A stretch of 64,000 bases of DNA from Gp1-AA122 sp036378535 (GTDB lineage Bacteria > Acidobacteriota > Terriglobia > Terriglobales > Acidobacteriaceae), in contig DASUWH010000084.1 in the NCBI GenBank assembly GCA_036378535.1, positions 1 to 64,000 on the forward strand, read 5' to 3'. The position numbers and the translations under genes are program-made. The notes under the pieces were generated by a model. The model was not told where the DNA came from. It did not search any database and worked only from the letters and a program-made list of their open reading frames with translations. Of the stretch, positions 1 through 9,107 are shown piece after piece; position 1 is the stretch's first letter; every line of letters starts with the position of its first letter.

Positions 1-429
1 GAGTTCCTGACCCGAACGATTCACAGCGAGCCCAGGTGGGAAAGCGCAAACCGACTACGAGAGTGAAATGGCGCTCTTCGATGAGTGCATACAGAAGTGT
101 TGCTCAAAACCAGTTGACAACGGCCGACATTGTTAGAGATCAGGATTTTTCGTCAACCCGCCGAATCTGGAGATCGCCCTCCAAAGCTATTGCAATTTGT
201 TACCCCGGATGTACAGATTGGCCCTGTTTGAGTTCTAAGGGAATGCAACAGTCGGCTGTAAGCCGGGATCAAACGGCAAGCTGCCATCACCAATCTGATG
301 TAGCTTACTGTAGACACGAGCTGGTTGACGCAGTATTGCAGCAGCACCCAAGGCCGCGGCCCCAGCGCGGCCTGTAACTGCGACTTGATGCCGGCGCAAG
401 TTTATCGGAGCCTGCGCCGGCCCACAAGT
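1..429. other. Left edge, no convincing gene
   Basis: No frame here carries a recognisable domain, a good ribosome-binding site or a family motif. A frame open from base 1 runs to a TGA at 64-66 and could be the last 21 codons of a gene entering from the left, but this cannot be told from chance. A 113-codon plus-strand frame from 36 has a composition unlike the proteins around it. Confidence 0.4.
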
Positions 430-1560
430 TCACTTGCTGGTCGTGGTTGTCGATGTAGTCGCGGTAGTCTTCTTTGCGGGCGCGGTTGTCTTTCCCGCTG
501 CCGGAACTGGTTTGACCACCGGGCTCGGCTTCGTCGCAGTCGGAGAGATGGCCGATTTCATCGCGGCATTACTTACTGCGCCGCCAGGCCTGGTCGTCGC
601 TGCTGCATTCACGGCTCGCGGTTGCGCGCCGGTCGAAGCGGGTGCTGCGCCTTGCGGCCGCATCACGCCTCCTCCGGCGTAGCTGTTCCCTGCCGCTCCA
701 GCACCTGGGAATGCCGCGTTACTGCTGACGGTGCTTGGTGCCAGAGTCGGAAAATTCAGGTTATACGTGCGCACTGGTATCGCCATCGCCCCATTTTGCG
801 TCTGCAGTTCGTCAATGGTCAGATTGTAGGAGTAGCCCGTGCCAATCGGGCTCGTCTGGTCTCGCCATCGCGCTGTAGAGAACAGCGCATTGCCGGTTTG
901 TCCGGGGGCGAGTACAAATTGCGAGTCGGTCTGATTTCCACGATCAATGCCCATACCCTGTAACTCTCCGGGCTGGCCTCCCGCACCCTGATAGCTGGCT
1001 CCGTTGTTGTCGACCATCACCATGGATCCTTCGTGATAAGCAATCACCAGGGGCTGATTGGTTGAATTGTGGAACTGAACATTCATGCGAATGATGTGAT
1101 AGGCGCCTTGCTGGCTCATCGTCATCTGCGACACGTTGGCCTGGAATGGACCAGCGTCAAAGCAGCTCGGCCCGCAGGCGCCGGCCCCTCCGCCTCCGCC
1201 GCTGAATGCGCCACTCCCCTGAGCACCGGGGAAGGCCGTCTGCTGCGCGCCTTGCATTCCTTGCTGGGCGCCGCCTTGCATCTGCTGCGCTCCGTTCTGC
1301 ACGGCATTGGTTCCTTGTTGAACAGCGCCTTGGGCGGCGTTCGCGCCCTGTTGCGTGGTGTTCTGAGCTCCTTGCGCAGCGGACTCTTTGATCTTGTCCC
1401 AGAAGCTCTTTTTCTTTTGTGGCTGAGTTTGCTGCGGTTGGTTTTGATTTTGCGTCTGGTTCTGTTGAGCCTGGTTTTGTGTTTGTGCTGCGGCTACGCC
1501 CAAGATTGCCGCCGCGAACAATGTCGCAGCGATTACACGGATTGACGTACTTGTGCCCAT
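430..1560 (-). CDS. Secreted Gln/Ala-rich repeat protein of unknown function
   Basis: About 376 residues. A Sec-type signal peptide (hydrophobic ATLFAAAILGVAAA, cleavage near AAA-QT) is followed by a Gln/Asn-rich stretch, then roughly residues 50-110 of imperfect QQGAN/QQGTNAVQNGAQQ repeats that could form an amphipathic helix. Next come a Gly-rich linker with a CGPSC pair, a folded-looking region of about 120 residues with beta-rich character, and a Thr/Ala/Lys-rich low-complexity tail ending in a run of Thr/Ser. The start is the ATG at 1560 because a GGGGGTGAG ribosome-binding site lies 4-12 bases upstream of it; the longer frame from 1575 would begin inside that site. I do not recognise the family. 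Export to the envelope or outside is inferred from the signal peptide. Confident as a gene, unknown in role. Confidence 0.75.
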   Translation of the reverse strand: MGTSTSIRVIAATLFAAAILGVAAAQTQNQAQQNQTQNQNQPQQTQPQKKKSFWDKIKESAAQGAQNTTQQGANAAQGAVQQGTNAVQNGAQQMQGGAQQGMQGAQQTAFPGAQGSGAFSGGGGGAGACGPSCFDAGPFQANVSQMTMSQQGAYHIIRMNVQFHNSTNQPLVIAYHEGSMVMVDNNGASYQGAGGQPGELQGMGIDRGNQTDSQFVLAPGQTGNALFSTARWRDQTSPIGTGYSYNLTIDELQTQNGAMAIPVRTYNLNFPTLAPSTVSSNAAFPGAGAAGNSYAGGGVMRPQGAAPASTGAQPRAVNAAATTRPGGAVSNAAMKSAISPTATKPSPVVKPVPAAGKTTAPAKKTTATTSTTTTSK

Positions 1561-2067
1561 TTTTCTCACCCCCAAGTCAAAATGATTCCCTGAATTAGGC
1601 CTGATACAGCATCTTTATAATTTGCGGGTTCGGCCGAACAGATATTCTTCCTGGTTGGGGCTGGTCAAGGGGAGGATGCGGCAGACACCCCGGAGTCCTG
1701 CACCAACGACGAAACGGGAACCTTTGGAACTAGAGCCTTAGCTTGTGGATCGGGGACCCGTGGGGGAGAGTAAAAAAGACGCGCACTAAGCTAAAACTTT
1801 ACCTTTCGCTGTGTCAAGGCAAAAAAGTGGGCGGACGCGACGCTAAAGTGTTTCCCAGACACCCATTGCCTGTAGCGATTGTGCCAATGGGGCAATGATT
1901 CGTCTTTAAGAAAGAAATCAATGAGTGCCGCAATCAGGCGTTTACGCTCAAAATCCTCGCTTTGGCGCATTTTGAGTTATATTTCGCCAACGACCGGGAT
2001 ACGCTGCCCCGGCTAAGAACGGGTATACAATCCGTTCCGTTCTCGGTCAAACCGATGGAGGATGCTA
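1561..2067. other. Divergent intergenic region
   Basis: About 500 bases between the divergent genes at 1560 (minus) and 2068 (plus). It must hold the promoters of both, but I see no clear paired -35/-10 match, no repeat family found elsewhere in the window, and no open frame with a ribosome-binding site. Confidence 0.4.
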
Positions 2068-2859
2068 ATGACGAAGCTTTCTCTGATTGCGTTGCTAATG
2101 TTACTGCTCACGCCCGTCTTGTTGCTGGCCCAAAGTGCCTTCGACGGAACGTGGAAGATTGATATGAACAAGGTGGAGCTTCCGAAGAAGCCTGACGTTT
2201 ACCTGCTGCAAAATGGCATGTACGAATGCAAGACGTGTGCTCCGTCAGTCAAGATCAAAGCTGACGGACAGGACCAGACAATCGCGGGACACCCGTATTA
2301 CGACACGGCGGCGATCAAGGTCATAAGCGACCATGAGATCGAGGAAACCGACAAGAAGAACGGCAAGACGGTCGCAACTTCGAAGACGACGGTTTCGCCG
2401 GATGGCAACACACTGATGTTCGAATTTAGCGACAGTAGTAATACCAATGCCGCGCCGGTTACCGGCAAGGGCGAGGACACCCGCGTGGCCAAAGGTCCTG
2501 CTGGATCGCACGCTATTTCTGGTTCTTGGCGAATTTTGAAATTCGAGACCATTTCCGACAACGCGATTACCTGGACGTACAAGGTCAGCGGCGACGAGTT
2601 GACCATGACAAATCCGACCGGCCAATCCTACACCGCGAAACTGGACGGCACGGCAGCATCGTACAAAGGTGATCCCGGAACCGACGGCGTCTCGGTGAAG
2701 ATGATGGGCAAAAACACTCTTGAGGAAACCGACAAACGCGGCGACAAAGTGATTAGTGTCTCGAAAATGACGTTGGAGCCCGATGGCAAAACCGCGAAAA
2801 TGTCGGTCGAAGACAAACTGCACGGAACCACCAGCCACTTCGTAGCGGTGAAACAGTAG
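2068..2859 (+). CDS. Exported two-repeat protein of unknown function
   Basis: 263 residues with a signal peptide (LSLIALLMLLLTPVLLLAQ). The mature protein consists of two copies of one beta-rich module. Repeat 1 begins FDGTWKIDMNK and contains HEIEETDKKNGK followed by SKTTVSPDGNTLMFEF; repeat 2 begins ISGSWRILKFE and contains NTLEETDKRGDK followed by SKMTLEPDGKTAKMSV. The EETDKxxxK...S.MT..PDG pattern therefore recurs about 120 residues apart, suggesting a duplicated lipocalin-like fold. Repeat 1 also has a CKTC pair. Start chosen at ATG 2068 because GGAGG at 2057-2061 sits 6 bases upstream; an in-frame ATG at 2062 is too close. No enzymatic motif is visible and no function is claimed. Confidence 0.8.
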   Translation: MTKLSLIALLMLLLTPVLLLAQSAFDGTWKIDMNKVELPKKPDVYLLQNGMYECKTCAPSVKIKADGQDQTIAGHPYYDTAAIKVISDHEIEETDKKNGKTVATSKTTVSPDGNTLMFEFSDSSNTNAAPVTGKGEDTRVAKGPAGSHAISGSWRILKFETISDNAITWTYKVSGDELTMTNPTGQSYTAKLDGTAASYKGDPGTDGVSVKMMGKNTLEETDKRGDKVISVSKMTLEPDGKTAKMSVEDKLHGTTSHFVAVKQ

Positions 2860-2912
2860 GTTCCTTTTCGTTGCCACGCTCCCAGCGCGGGTGGATAGTC
2901 AGCATAGAACGC

Positions 2913-2939
2913 CCGACACCCTCGAATTGGGGGTGTCGG
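2913..2939. terminator. Hairpin between convergent genes
   Basis: A 9-bp perfect stem (CCGACACCC at 2913-2921 with GGGTGTCGG at 2931-2939) and a 9-base loop, 54 bases after the stop of the upstream gene, followed by a pyrimidine-rich CGCTTCTTCTGTCTCT. It is a plausible terminator, though the T-run is imperfect. Confidence 0.5.
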
Positions 2940-3141
2940 CGCTTCTTCTGTCTCTGAGCGGCAGAACGCAATGCCGTCGGCCAGCATTCGACTCCAACCC
3001 GTTGGACTGCCGAGGGAGTGACCGAAGCGGAATTGATTGTTGATGTAACCAGGCAATAGCGCTCAAAACTCCTGCCGAGGGACTCTGAGTTTAATCGCGA
3101 TTCTTCACCAGTTACTCGGTTTCACTGAGCTGCGTACGGCG

Positions 3142-3612
3142 CTACAACTTTGATTCGGAGATTGGTGTTCGTCTCATGAGGATGCCGTCGCAGATTACGT
3201 AAGCTGCGAACGTCACTGCACATACCAACATGCCAAGCGCGAATAGGCCACAGACTTCCGCCATCGCACCAGCGAGGGCAATCGGCCCTGTTTTGTAGGT
3301 AACCCAGTTCACTAGTGCCTCTCTCGCCTGCCAAGATGCTGAAAGAAACGCTACAAATGCCGTCAGCACGGTGAGTCTTTTCATCCACCGCAAGTGGCCC
3401 CAACAAACCCTCCAGGCTGTGAGAGTTTTCGGACTGTCAGACAAGGTCATCATGTAATGTTTTAAAGGCCTGAGCTGCCGAGTGGCACTGATGAATCTCG
3501 CGAGCCATATTGCGACAACAACAATGAGGTAAAAGAAGAAAAGCCTCGACGCTAGAGGCGCATGGTAGTCAATGCCAATCGGGTCCCATCCAACCGGCTG
3601 CTCTTGGTGCAT
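3142..3612 (-). CDS. Small integral membrane protein, unknown
   Basis: 156 residues with three predicted membrane segments: about residues 22-42 (FFFYLIVVVAIWLARFI), 78-95 (LTVLTAFVAFLSA) and 112-142 (LAGAMAEVCGLFALGMLVCAVTFAAYVI). The arrangement, a first helix, a basic cytoplasmic loop of about 35 residues, then two helices, is reminiscent of small MotA/TolQ/ExbB-like proteins, but I see no diagnostic residues and do not assign it. ATG at 3612 is preceded by AGGAG five bases upstream. It lies between two intergenic stretches without an obvious partner. Confidence 0.65.
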   Translation of the reverse strand: MHQEQPVGWDPIGIDYHAPLASRLFFFYLIVVVAIWLARFISATRQLRPLKHYMMTLSDSPKTLTAWRVCWGHLRWMKRLTVLTAFVAFLSASWQAREALVNWVTYKTGPIALAGAMAEVCGLFALGMLVCAVTFAAYVICDGILMRRTPISESKL

Positions 3613-3767
3613 CTTTCTCCTCGCTCCTGCGGATTCGGCTGCCTACTCGTATTAGACACCTCCCGCTGCGCATTGTGCCTAGGGAGAATTAGTGTTGCTA
3701 ACAGGATGTTTTCGCCAACAACCCGAGGCCAGGAGTCATATGGTAACCCGCCACACGTCGGGGAATC

Positions 3768-4637
3768 TCACAGTGGAAATTTCTTCTGCCGATAGCATCG
3801 ATCAAAGATCAAAAACATCAGCACGATTACCACAAAGACCATCCAGCTGGCTTCAGGACCTAGCAGGCCCCCGGTTAGCCACTGCGAGCCCTGCCAGCGG
3901 GTTTCAAGAAGGTGGCCAACGGCGTACTCGCCGGCATTTTGCCCTGACCATACGAACACGTTGGCTAAATCAAAGGCGGCGTGGAACCCGATGGCGAAGG
4001 CCAGCGAGCCCGTGCGGCGCAGCGTAAGACACACGAACAGGCCCAGCAGACCGGTGGACACGAAGTCTTCCCAGCGTTCGTGTGGCTTCAGGAAATAGTG
4101 CAGCGCACCGAAGCCGATGGAGAGCAAAATGGATGCTGGCCAGAATCCGATGCCATCGGCGAGCGTGGCGAGAATATAAGCACGGAATTGGAGTTCCTCC
4201 GAAAATCCGATGAGCAGGTTGGCAATGATCCATAGGCCAAAAAAGTACCAGATCGCGCCGCCATGCAGAGCCAGCCCGAGAATCCGATATCCACCGAAGA
4301 CCGCAATCAGGCCCACGAGCAAAGAAGTGGAAGCCGCGCCCCAGGCAAGTCCCACCCGGAAATCGACTCCGAAGGCGTTGCGCACCGGAATGCCGTAATC
4401 GGCGAAGCGACGGCGCTCGATGCGCATCATAATCCATGTGGCAATCAGTACCTGGATGAGCGCCTGCAACTCGTCGACGATCGTGCCCACTGGATCAAGG
4501 AACGGCCGCTCCTTGGGATGGAAGATCTTCGGAATGATCCAGTTCGCCAGGAATCCGAGTCCCACGAAAATGCCCACAAAAATGAGGAGGCGCCAACCGG
4601 CGCGTAAGCCGCGGGCGTTAAAGAAGATTCTTCTCAT
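3768..4637 (-). CDS. CPBP-family intramembrane metalloprotease
   Basis: 289 residues, polytopic membrane protein of the CAAX-prenyl-protease / bacteriocin-processing (CPBP, Abi) family. The three hallmark motifs are visible: EELQFRAY (EExxxR, motif 1, about residue 145), the FGALHYFLKPH segment (motif 2 His, about 175), and GFHAAFDLANVF (motif 3 His, about 220). These supply the glutamates and histidines of the membrane-embedded metal site, so catalytic competence looks intact. The N-terminus begins MRRIFFNARGLRAGWRLLIF with positive residues before the first helix. Substrate cannot be told from sequence; family members process prenylated or peptide substrates or act in self-immunity. No bacteriocin gene is nearby. 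Confidence 0.88.
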   Translation of the reverse strand: MRRIFFNARGLRAGWRLLIFVGIFVGLGFLANWIIPKIFHPKERPFLDPVGTIVDELQALIQVLIATWIMMRIERRRFADYGIPVRNAFGVDFRVGLAWGAASTSLLVGLIAVFGGYRILGLALHGGAIWYFFGLWIIANLLIGFSEELQFRAYILATLADGIGFWPASILLSIGFGALHYFLKPHERWEDFVSTGLLGLFVCLTLRRTGSLAFAIGFHAAFDLANVFVWSGQNAGEYAVGHLLETRWQGSQWLTGGLLGPEASWMVFVVIVLMFLIFDRCYRQKKFPL

Positions 4638-4760
4638 ATCGGGGCAGCCCCCGGCTGAGACTTTCCTGGTCCCCGTTTTGAAACGCTCACAGGCAGGCCA
4701 ATCGGACGCAGCGCTTTGACCGGTATATTAATACGGAAGTTGCAGCCTTAGTTTCTTTTG

Positions 4761-5912
4761 TTATCTCTTGCGCCCCGTTAATCGCCCAATCAGCAGATCA
4801 AAGAAGCGTTCGCTCTCAACCCCGATCGCCACCCTCGCATTGGGAACGAATTTATCACGGATCACCGGCGAGGTCCGCGTGCTGGCCAGCGTCGGCGCCG
4901 ATCCGCGAATTTGCATAGTCAGGGCAGCCTGCTTTTCCATCTCGGGCGTCCGCCGCAGATCGCCCGCCCTCGAGCTGTAACCCAGGGTTTCGCCGGAGGT
5001 CAGCTCGCCGCTGGTTTCGACGTCAACGTAGTAATCCCTCCATTGCAGCAGCGACCTGTCGATGAATGCCGCCACGGCAAGCGAATCGTGCATGTTCGGT
5101 CCTGAAAGGAACCCCTGTTCGCGCGCGTGGTTAATGGCGTTCCGCCCGATTCTGGCAGCGGCCTGGCTGACAGGATTCTGCTCTCCCTCCAGCGTGCGCA
5201 CATGCGCGTCGGTTAGAGTTGTTTTCCGCGTGACGTCGAGCCCAACCATGGTGATCGCAATTTCCGATTGAAAGACGACGCGCGCCGCCTCCGGATCGAC
5301 ATAAACGTTGAACTCCGCCGCCGGCGTAATGTTGCCGCCCGAGAGCGAACCGCCCATCATGACCAGCCCGCGAACCAGGTGAGCCAACTCACCATCCATG
5401 GTGAGGGCCGTGGCAATATTCGTGAGCGGGCCCAGCGTGATCAGAGTTATCTCTCCGGGATATTTCCGAACCCTGTCGCGAATGAATTCTGCAGCGCGCT
5501 GTGCGACCGGCTTTGTCTTGGGCTCGGGAAAGACCGTTCCCCCCAATCCGTTTTCCCCATGTGCATAAGTTGCGGTGACCAAGCGGCGCACCAGCGGCGC
5601 CACTGCTCCCGCGGCAACGGGAATATCAGTTCGCCCGGCCACCTCGACCATGCGCAACGCGTTGCTGAGCGCCAGTTCCAGAGGGACATTTCCGGCGACC
5701 GGAGTAATGCCTTCAATCTGTAGTTCCGGGGAGCGCATGGCGAGCAGGAGCGCGAAGGCATCGTCCACACCAGGATCGGTATCAATGATGACGCGCGAAG
5801 ATCCGCCGGGCGGTCTGGTCTCGTTGCCCAATTCCACATGCGGCCTCAGAAATCCAGCCGCGGCCAAGGTTGCGCTCGAAGATCTTACGAATTCCCGTCT
5901 CGTAATCGGCAA
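4761..5912 (-). CDS. Tat-exported nucleoside hydrolase
   Basis: 383 residues of the inosine-uridine preferring nucleoside hydrolase (IUNH) superfamily, which cleaves the N-glycosidic bond of nucleosides to base plus ribose. The N-terminus ITRREFVRSSSATLAAAGF is a twin-arginine signal, so the enzyme should act in the periplasm. The calcium/active-site motif DTDPGVDDAFALL (about residues 44-56) is canonical, as are GPLTNIATAL, VMMGGSLSGG, EFNVYVDPEAARVVF and MHDSLAVAAFID with the catalytic His-Asp. The start is TTG at 5912, supported by GGAG seven bases upstream and the absence of a better ATG. It is the first of four IUNH paralogues in 15 kb and lies divergent to the TPR gene at 6015. Base specificity cannot be predicted. 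Confidence 0.9.
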   Translation of the reverse strand: MPITRREFVRSSSATLAAAGFLRPHVELGNETRPPGGSSRVIIDTDPGVDDAFALLLAMRSPELQIEGITPVAGNVPLELALSNALRMVEVAGRTDIPVAAGAVAPLVRRLVTATYAHGENGLGGTVFPEPKTKPVAQRAAEFIRDRVRKYPGEITLITLGPLTNIATALTMDGELAHLVRGLVMMGGSLSGGNITPAAEFNVYVDPEAARVVFQSEIAITMVGLDVTRKTTLTDAHVRTLEGEQNPVSQAAARIGRNAINHAREQGFLSGPNMHDSLAVAAFIDRSLLQWRDYYVDVETSGELTSGETLGYSSRAGDLRRTPEMEKQAALTMQIRGSAPTLASTRTSPVIRDKFVPNARVAIGVESERFFDLLIGRLTGRKR

Positions 5913-5948
5913 TGTTTAGCTCCGTTGTGGTCCCTTGATCAGGCCGAA

Positions 5949-5978
5949 TTGCCGCGGCCCGTATCTGCACAATAGAAT
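5949..5978 (+). promoter_or_regulatory. Possible promoter for the TPR gene
   Basis: TTGCCG (5949-5954), an 18-base spacer and TAGAAT (5973-5978), 37 bases before the GTG start at 6015. It is a sigma-70-like match with one or two deviations per hexamer, in a short divergent gap. Weak evidence. Confidence 0.3.
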
Positions 5979-6014
5979 AAGCTGGTCCGTTGATCTTTCG
6001 GGTTTTCTTTCGTC

Positions 6015-7637
6015 GTGACTGTCCATAAGTGGCTCGCAAAACATCGGCTGCTTGCCGGCTGCGTTATCGGAATTACTCTGTCCTTTCTCTCGCTAGCGGC
6101 TCAAAGCCCGTCCTCTTCGAACTCCGCCGGAACGCAGGCCGTGGTGCAAGGTTACGTAAACGACGCACACGGGCAACCTCTGCCCGGGGCCCAAGTTCAC
6201 CTCACGGGTGAAGCAGGTATTCTCTTAACGCAAAGTGATTCTCTCGGAGCCTATCAATTTTCCAAGATTGCAAAAGGGACTTATCGGATTCGCGTCGAAT
6301 TCCAAGGTTTCCAGACCGGGAGTGCCGGTCCTTTCACACTCGCCCAGGCCGAAGCGAAAAGAATTGACTTTCACCTTCAGCCCAACACTCACGCTCAGAC
6401 TGCGCTGGGCGCGCCCGAATTTTTCGACCAGCCACAATTCACCATCTCAGGCGTGACCGATACGACCAACCTCGGTGGGCACGCCTCCGCCATGCGAGGA
6501 CCGGCCGCGGACTCATTATCGAAGGAGATTGTCCCGCTTGGCGCGACCCGGCCCGCTCCGGCTTCCAATGCCGCGCTGGAGCAGGCCGCCCGCGCACAAG
6601 CCGACAACAGCCCCGGCGACTTCCAGGCAAATCATTCAGCGGGCCGATTGCTTCTGGAGAACCGCAAACCTCGCGACGCCATGCCCTATCTGCAACGAGC
6701 GTCCCGGATCCAACCCAAAAATTATGACAATTCCTATCTATTGGCTCAGGCTTATGCCGCCGCTGCCGATTACGCCAATGCGCGCGACCTGATTGCGAAT
6801 ATGCTTGCCGGGCAGAACCGCGCTGAGCTGCATCATCTGCTTGCGAACGTCGAGGAAAAATCCGGCCATGCCCTCGAAGCCGAGAGGGAATACCAGCAAG
6901 CCGCAAAACTTGACCCAAGCGAAACTAACCTGTTCGACTGGGGCCTGGAACTGCTGACCCATCGCGCTGTCGAGCCAGCTATGGAAGTTTTCCGCAACGG
7001 CCAGCGTCGATTCCCGCAGTCGGCGCGCATGATGAGCGGACTGGCGGTCGCCTCGTACGATGCGGGAGCTTACGATCAAGCTCTGCAACAGGTCTGTGAA
7101 GCCGCCGACTTGAATCCCGGCGATCCTGCTCCTTATTTGCTCTTGGGCAAGATGCAGAATGCGGACAATGGTCAATCCGCGTCCCTGGCCCGGCTCGCGC
7201 GCTTCGTGCAGCTTCAGCCCGAAAACGCCTGGGCCAACTATTACTACGCGCTGGCTCTCTGGAAGCGCCGCAAGGGTCCGCAGGACTTGGCCACCTCGAC
7301 CCAGGTTGAGGGCTCGCTCAAAAAGGCTGTGCGCCTGGATCCAACTCTGGCGCAAGGCTATTTTCAATTGGGAGTTCTGTACGCGGAGCGCAAGGATTTA
7401 CCTGCCGCCATCGCCTCGTATGAAAAGGCAATCGAGACAGGTCCTCAACTGGAAGAAGCTCATTACCGTCTCGCCCAGGCCTACTTCGCTAGCGGACAAA
7501 CCGCTAAGGGCCAGCAAGAGATCGAGCGATACAAGGCCGTCTCCAAAACCAAAGCCGAGCAGATAGACCGAGACCGGCGAGAAATCCGGCAGTTCGTCTA
7601 CACCGTGCAGGCTCCCGCCCCCGACCGACAGCAATAG
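6015..7637 (+). CDS. Exported carboxypeptidase-regulatory-like / TPR protein
   Basis: 540 residues, starting with GTG. After a signal peptide or anchor (LLAGCVIGITLSFLSLAAQ) comes a CarboxypepD_reg-like Ig-type domain at about residues 42-122 (VVQGYVNDAHGQPLPGAQVHLTG ... GTYRIRVEFQGF). Tetratricopeptide repeats then fill about residues 195-510, e.g. NYDNSYLLAQAYAAAADYANA, LFDWGLELLTHRAVEPAMEVF and GYFQLGVLYAERKDLPAAIASYEKAI. The C-terminus is basic and polar. This combination is frequent in Acidobacteria envelope proteins and suggests a protein-protein scaffold in the periplasm. The substrate or partner is unknown; proximity to nucleoside hydrolases on both sides may be incidental. Confidence 0.85.
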   Translation: MTVHKWLAKHRLLAGCVIGITLSFLSLAAQSPSSSNSAGTQAVVQGYVNDAHGQPLPGAQVHLTGEAGILLTQSDSLGAYQFSKIAKGTYRIRVEFQGFQTGSAGPFTLAQAEAKRIDFHLQPNTHAQTALGAPEFFDQPQFTISGVTDTTNLGGHASAMRGPAADSLSKEIVPLGATRPAPASNAALEQAARAQADNSPGDFQANHSAGRLLLENRKPRDAMPYLQRASRIQPKNYDNSYLLAQAYAAAADYANARDLIANMLAGQNRAELHHLLANVEEKSGHALEAEREYQQAAKLDPSETNLFDWGLELLTHRAVEPAMEVFRNGQRRFPQSARMMSGLAVASYDAGAYDQALQQVCEAADLNPGDPAPYLLLGKMQNADNGQSASLARLARFVQLQPENAWANYYYALALWKRRKGPQDLATSTQVEGSLKKAVRLDPTLAQGYFQLGVLYAERKDLPAAIASYEKAIETGPQLEEAHYRLAQAYFASGQTAKGQQEIERYKAVSKTKAEQIDRDRREIRQFVYTVQAPAPDRQQ

Positions 7638-7703
7638 CTTCGCCCCATACCAGGCTAGAAACTTTCCACCTATCTGATAGGTTTTGAAAGGGCGCACCTT
7701 CGC

Positions 7704-7918
7704 AGGCTGCTGAAAACTCAACTCCGAGTTCGTTTTGAAAGATACGCACCTTCACAGGCCCCTGAAAAAAAGAACCCGATTAGTAAAATCGGGAAGGGCA
7801 CGAGTTTACTCGCCTGCCCTGAGCGTAGTCGAAGGGTACCGCTAAGCCGTTGAGAATACGTCCGCGCTTTAGCGCCTGAGGGCCGTTTTTGCCGGCAACG
7901 GGACTTCTTCAGCAGCCT
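7704..7918. repeat. MITE-like element with inverted ends (family A, copy 1)
   Basis: The ends AGGCTGCTGAA (7704-7714) and TTCAGCAGCCT (7908-7918) are perfect 11-bp inverted repeats. Inside lie CGAGTTTACTCG and a segment TAAGCCGTTGAGAATACG... that recurs almost exactly at 32595-32632. It also contains the CCCTGAGC...GTCGAAGGG palindrome. No coding frame. The whole gap 7638-8027 is otherwise empty. Confidence 0.7.
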
Positions 7919-8027
7919 CTATAGCCGCTGAGGGATGCCTCGAGAATGCAATCTGACTTTTTCCCGCCGCGCCGTCCGCAGCCAAATAAAGATTGGGTCT
8001 TTAGCCCTGACGGGACGGGCCTACCTT

Positions 8028-9107
8028 CTAGTGTGGCCGTGGCGTTGGGGCGCTCATTAATTCGGCAAACATCCGGTAGAACTTGTCTTTGTCGAGGTCC
8101 ATCTGGATTTCCACCGGTTGTACTGTGACCTTGGGCTTGTCACTGTCCGTCCAGGTGAGAGTGTTGCCATAGCCCGCGCCGTGATCGATATCCACACTCA
8201 TGTAGCGAGTCTCGCTTTTGGTGATGATGGTTGGGTCCATCCATGCCGCCCCGGCCAGCTCGTCCCACATGAAATTCACGCCGACGCCTTCCTGATGATA
8301 CTTCGCTATATAACGCGCCAACGGAGTGCCGCTGGCTTCAATCTGTTTCACCAGTCCCCCACCCAGGGTGGTCTTGATCGAAATATCTACAGGCGTGCAC
8401 ACGATCTTCTTCCAGGGCGCGCGCAGCACCGTATATGCCGCTTCGGGATCGAACCAGAAATTGAACTCGTGCCGGGGATTGTTTACGAATTCCGCATAAT
8501 CCGTCTGCGGTGACACGCTGCCGCCCATAAATACCAGCCCCTGCGCTAAATCCGGCAGGGAAGCGTCGATCGTAAGGGCCACAGCCAGATTAGTCATCGG
8601 CCCACCTTCGTAAATCGTTACTTCATGCGGATAGCGGTGAACCATGCGAAGGATGAAGTGTGCCGCATCATCGTCCGCGGCCTTCGCGGTCGGCTGCCCT
8701 TCCGGCAGCGGCGGCACTACGAAGGGCTCATGCCACCAGCGATCATCCCACGCTCCCGAGTACGCTGATTTACCATAGCGCTGCTGCCATAGCTGGGTTT
8801 CGTCACGACGCCGCACCAGCGGGAAAACCGCTCCGGGCACCACCGGAATATCCGTGCGCCCCATGATCTCCAGCAAGCGCAGCGTATGCGCGACCTCCTC
8901 GTCGCGCCACTGGTCTCCGCTGACCACGGTAATTCCGAGAACTTCCACCTGCGGAGACTGGATCAACATCGCCACCGTCTGCAGGTTACTCCCTGCAGGC
9001 CCGGCGCAGTCCTCGTTAATGATGATCTTGCGCCGCGGTTGGGCTGAGACCAATGCGCTGGCGGTCAGAAAAAACAAAATAAGGCGGAACCATCGAGACT
9101 TGATCAT
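8028..9107 (-). CDS. Divergent nucleoside hydrolase-like protein, exported
   Basis: 359 residues with a Sec signal peptide (LILFFLTASALVSAQ). IUNH superfamily by GGPMTNLAVALTID, VFMGGSVS, EFNFWFDPEAAYTVL and the overall order. The N-terminal metal motif is altered: instead of DTDPGxDD it reads IIINEDCAGPAGSNLQ, retaining at most one or two of the calcium-binding aspartates. The C-terminal HDPLA motif is MWDELAGAAWMDP, so His is replaced by Trp while Asp remains. Its start overlaps the stop of the upstream paralogue by four bases (ATGA), indicating translational coupling. Either it binds metal differently, uses another ribosyl substrate, or is a non-hydrolytic binding protein. Family certain, activity uncertain. 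Confidence 0.85.
   Translation of the reverse strand: MIKSRWFRLILFFLTASALVSAQPRRKIIINEDCAGPAGSNLQTVAMLIQSPQVEVLGITVVSGDQWRDEEVAHTLRLLEIMGRTDIPVVPGAVFPLVRRRDETQLWQQRYGKSAYSGAWDDRWWHEPFVVPPLPEGQPTAKAADDDAAHFILRMVHRYPHEVTIYEGGPMTNLAVALTIDASLPDLAQGLVFMGGSVSPQTDYAEFVNNPRHEFNFWFDPEAAYTVLRAPWKKIVCTPVDISIKTTLGGGLVKQIEASGTPLARYIAKYHQEGVGVNFMWDELAGAAWMDPTIITKSETRYMSVDIDHGAGYGNTLTWTDSDKPKVTVQPVEIQMDLDKDKFYRMFAELMSAPTPRPH

Noticed and set aside
1..66. C-terminal end of a gene entering from the left
   Set aside because: Only 21 codons with no recognisable motif; it cannot be separated from a chance open frame.
1069..1545. A 158-codon plus-strand frame opposite the Gln-rich protein
   Set aside because: It is a mirror of the Gln/Ala repeats on the other strand (Leu/Arg-rich), with no ribosome-binding site.
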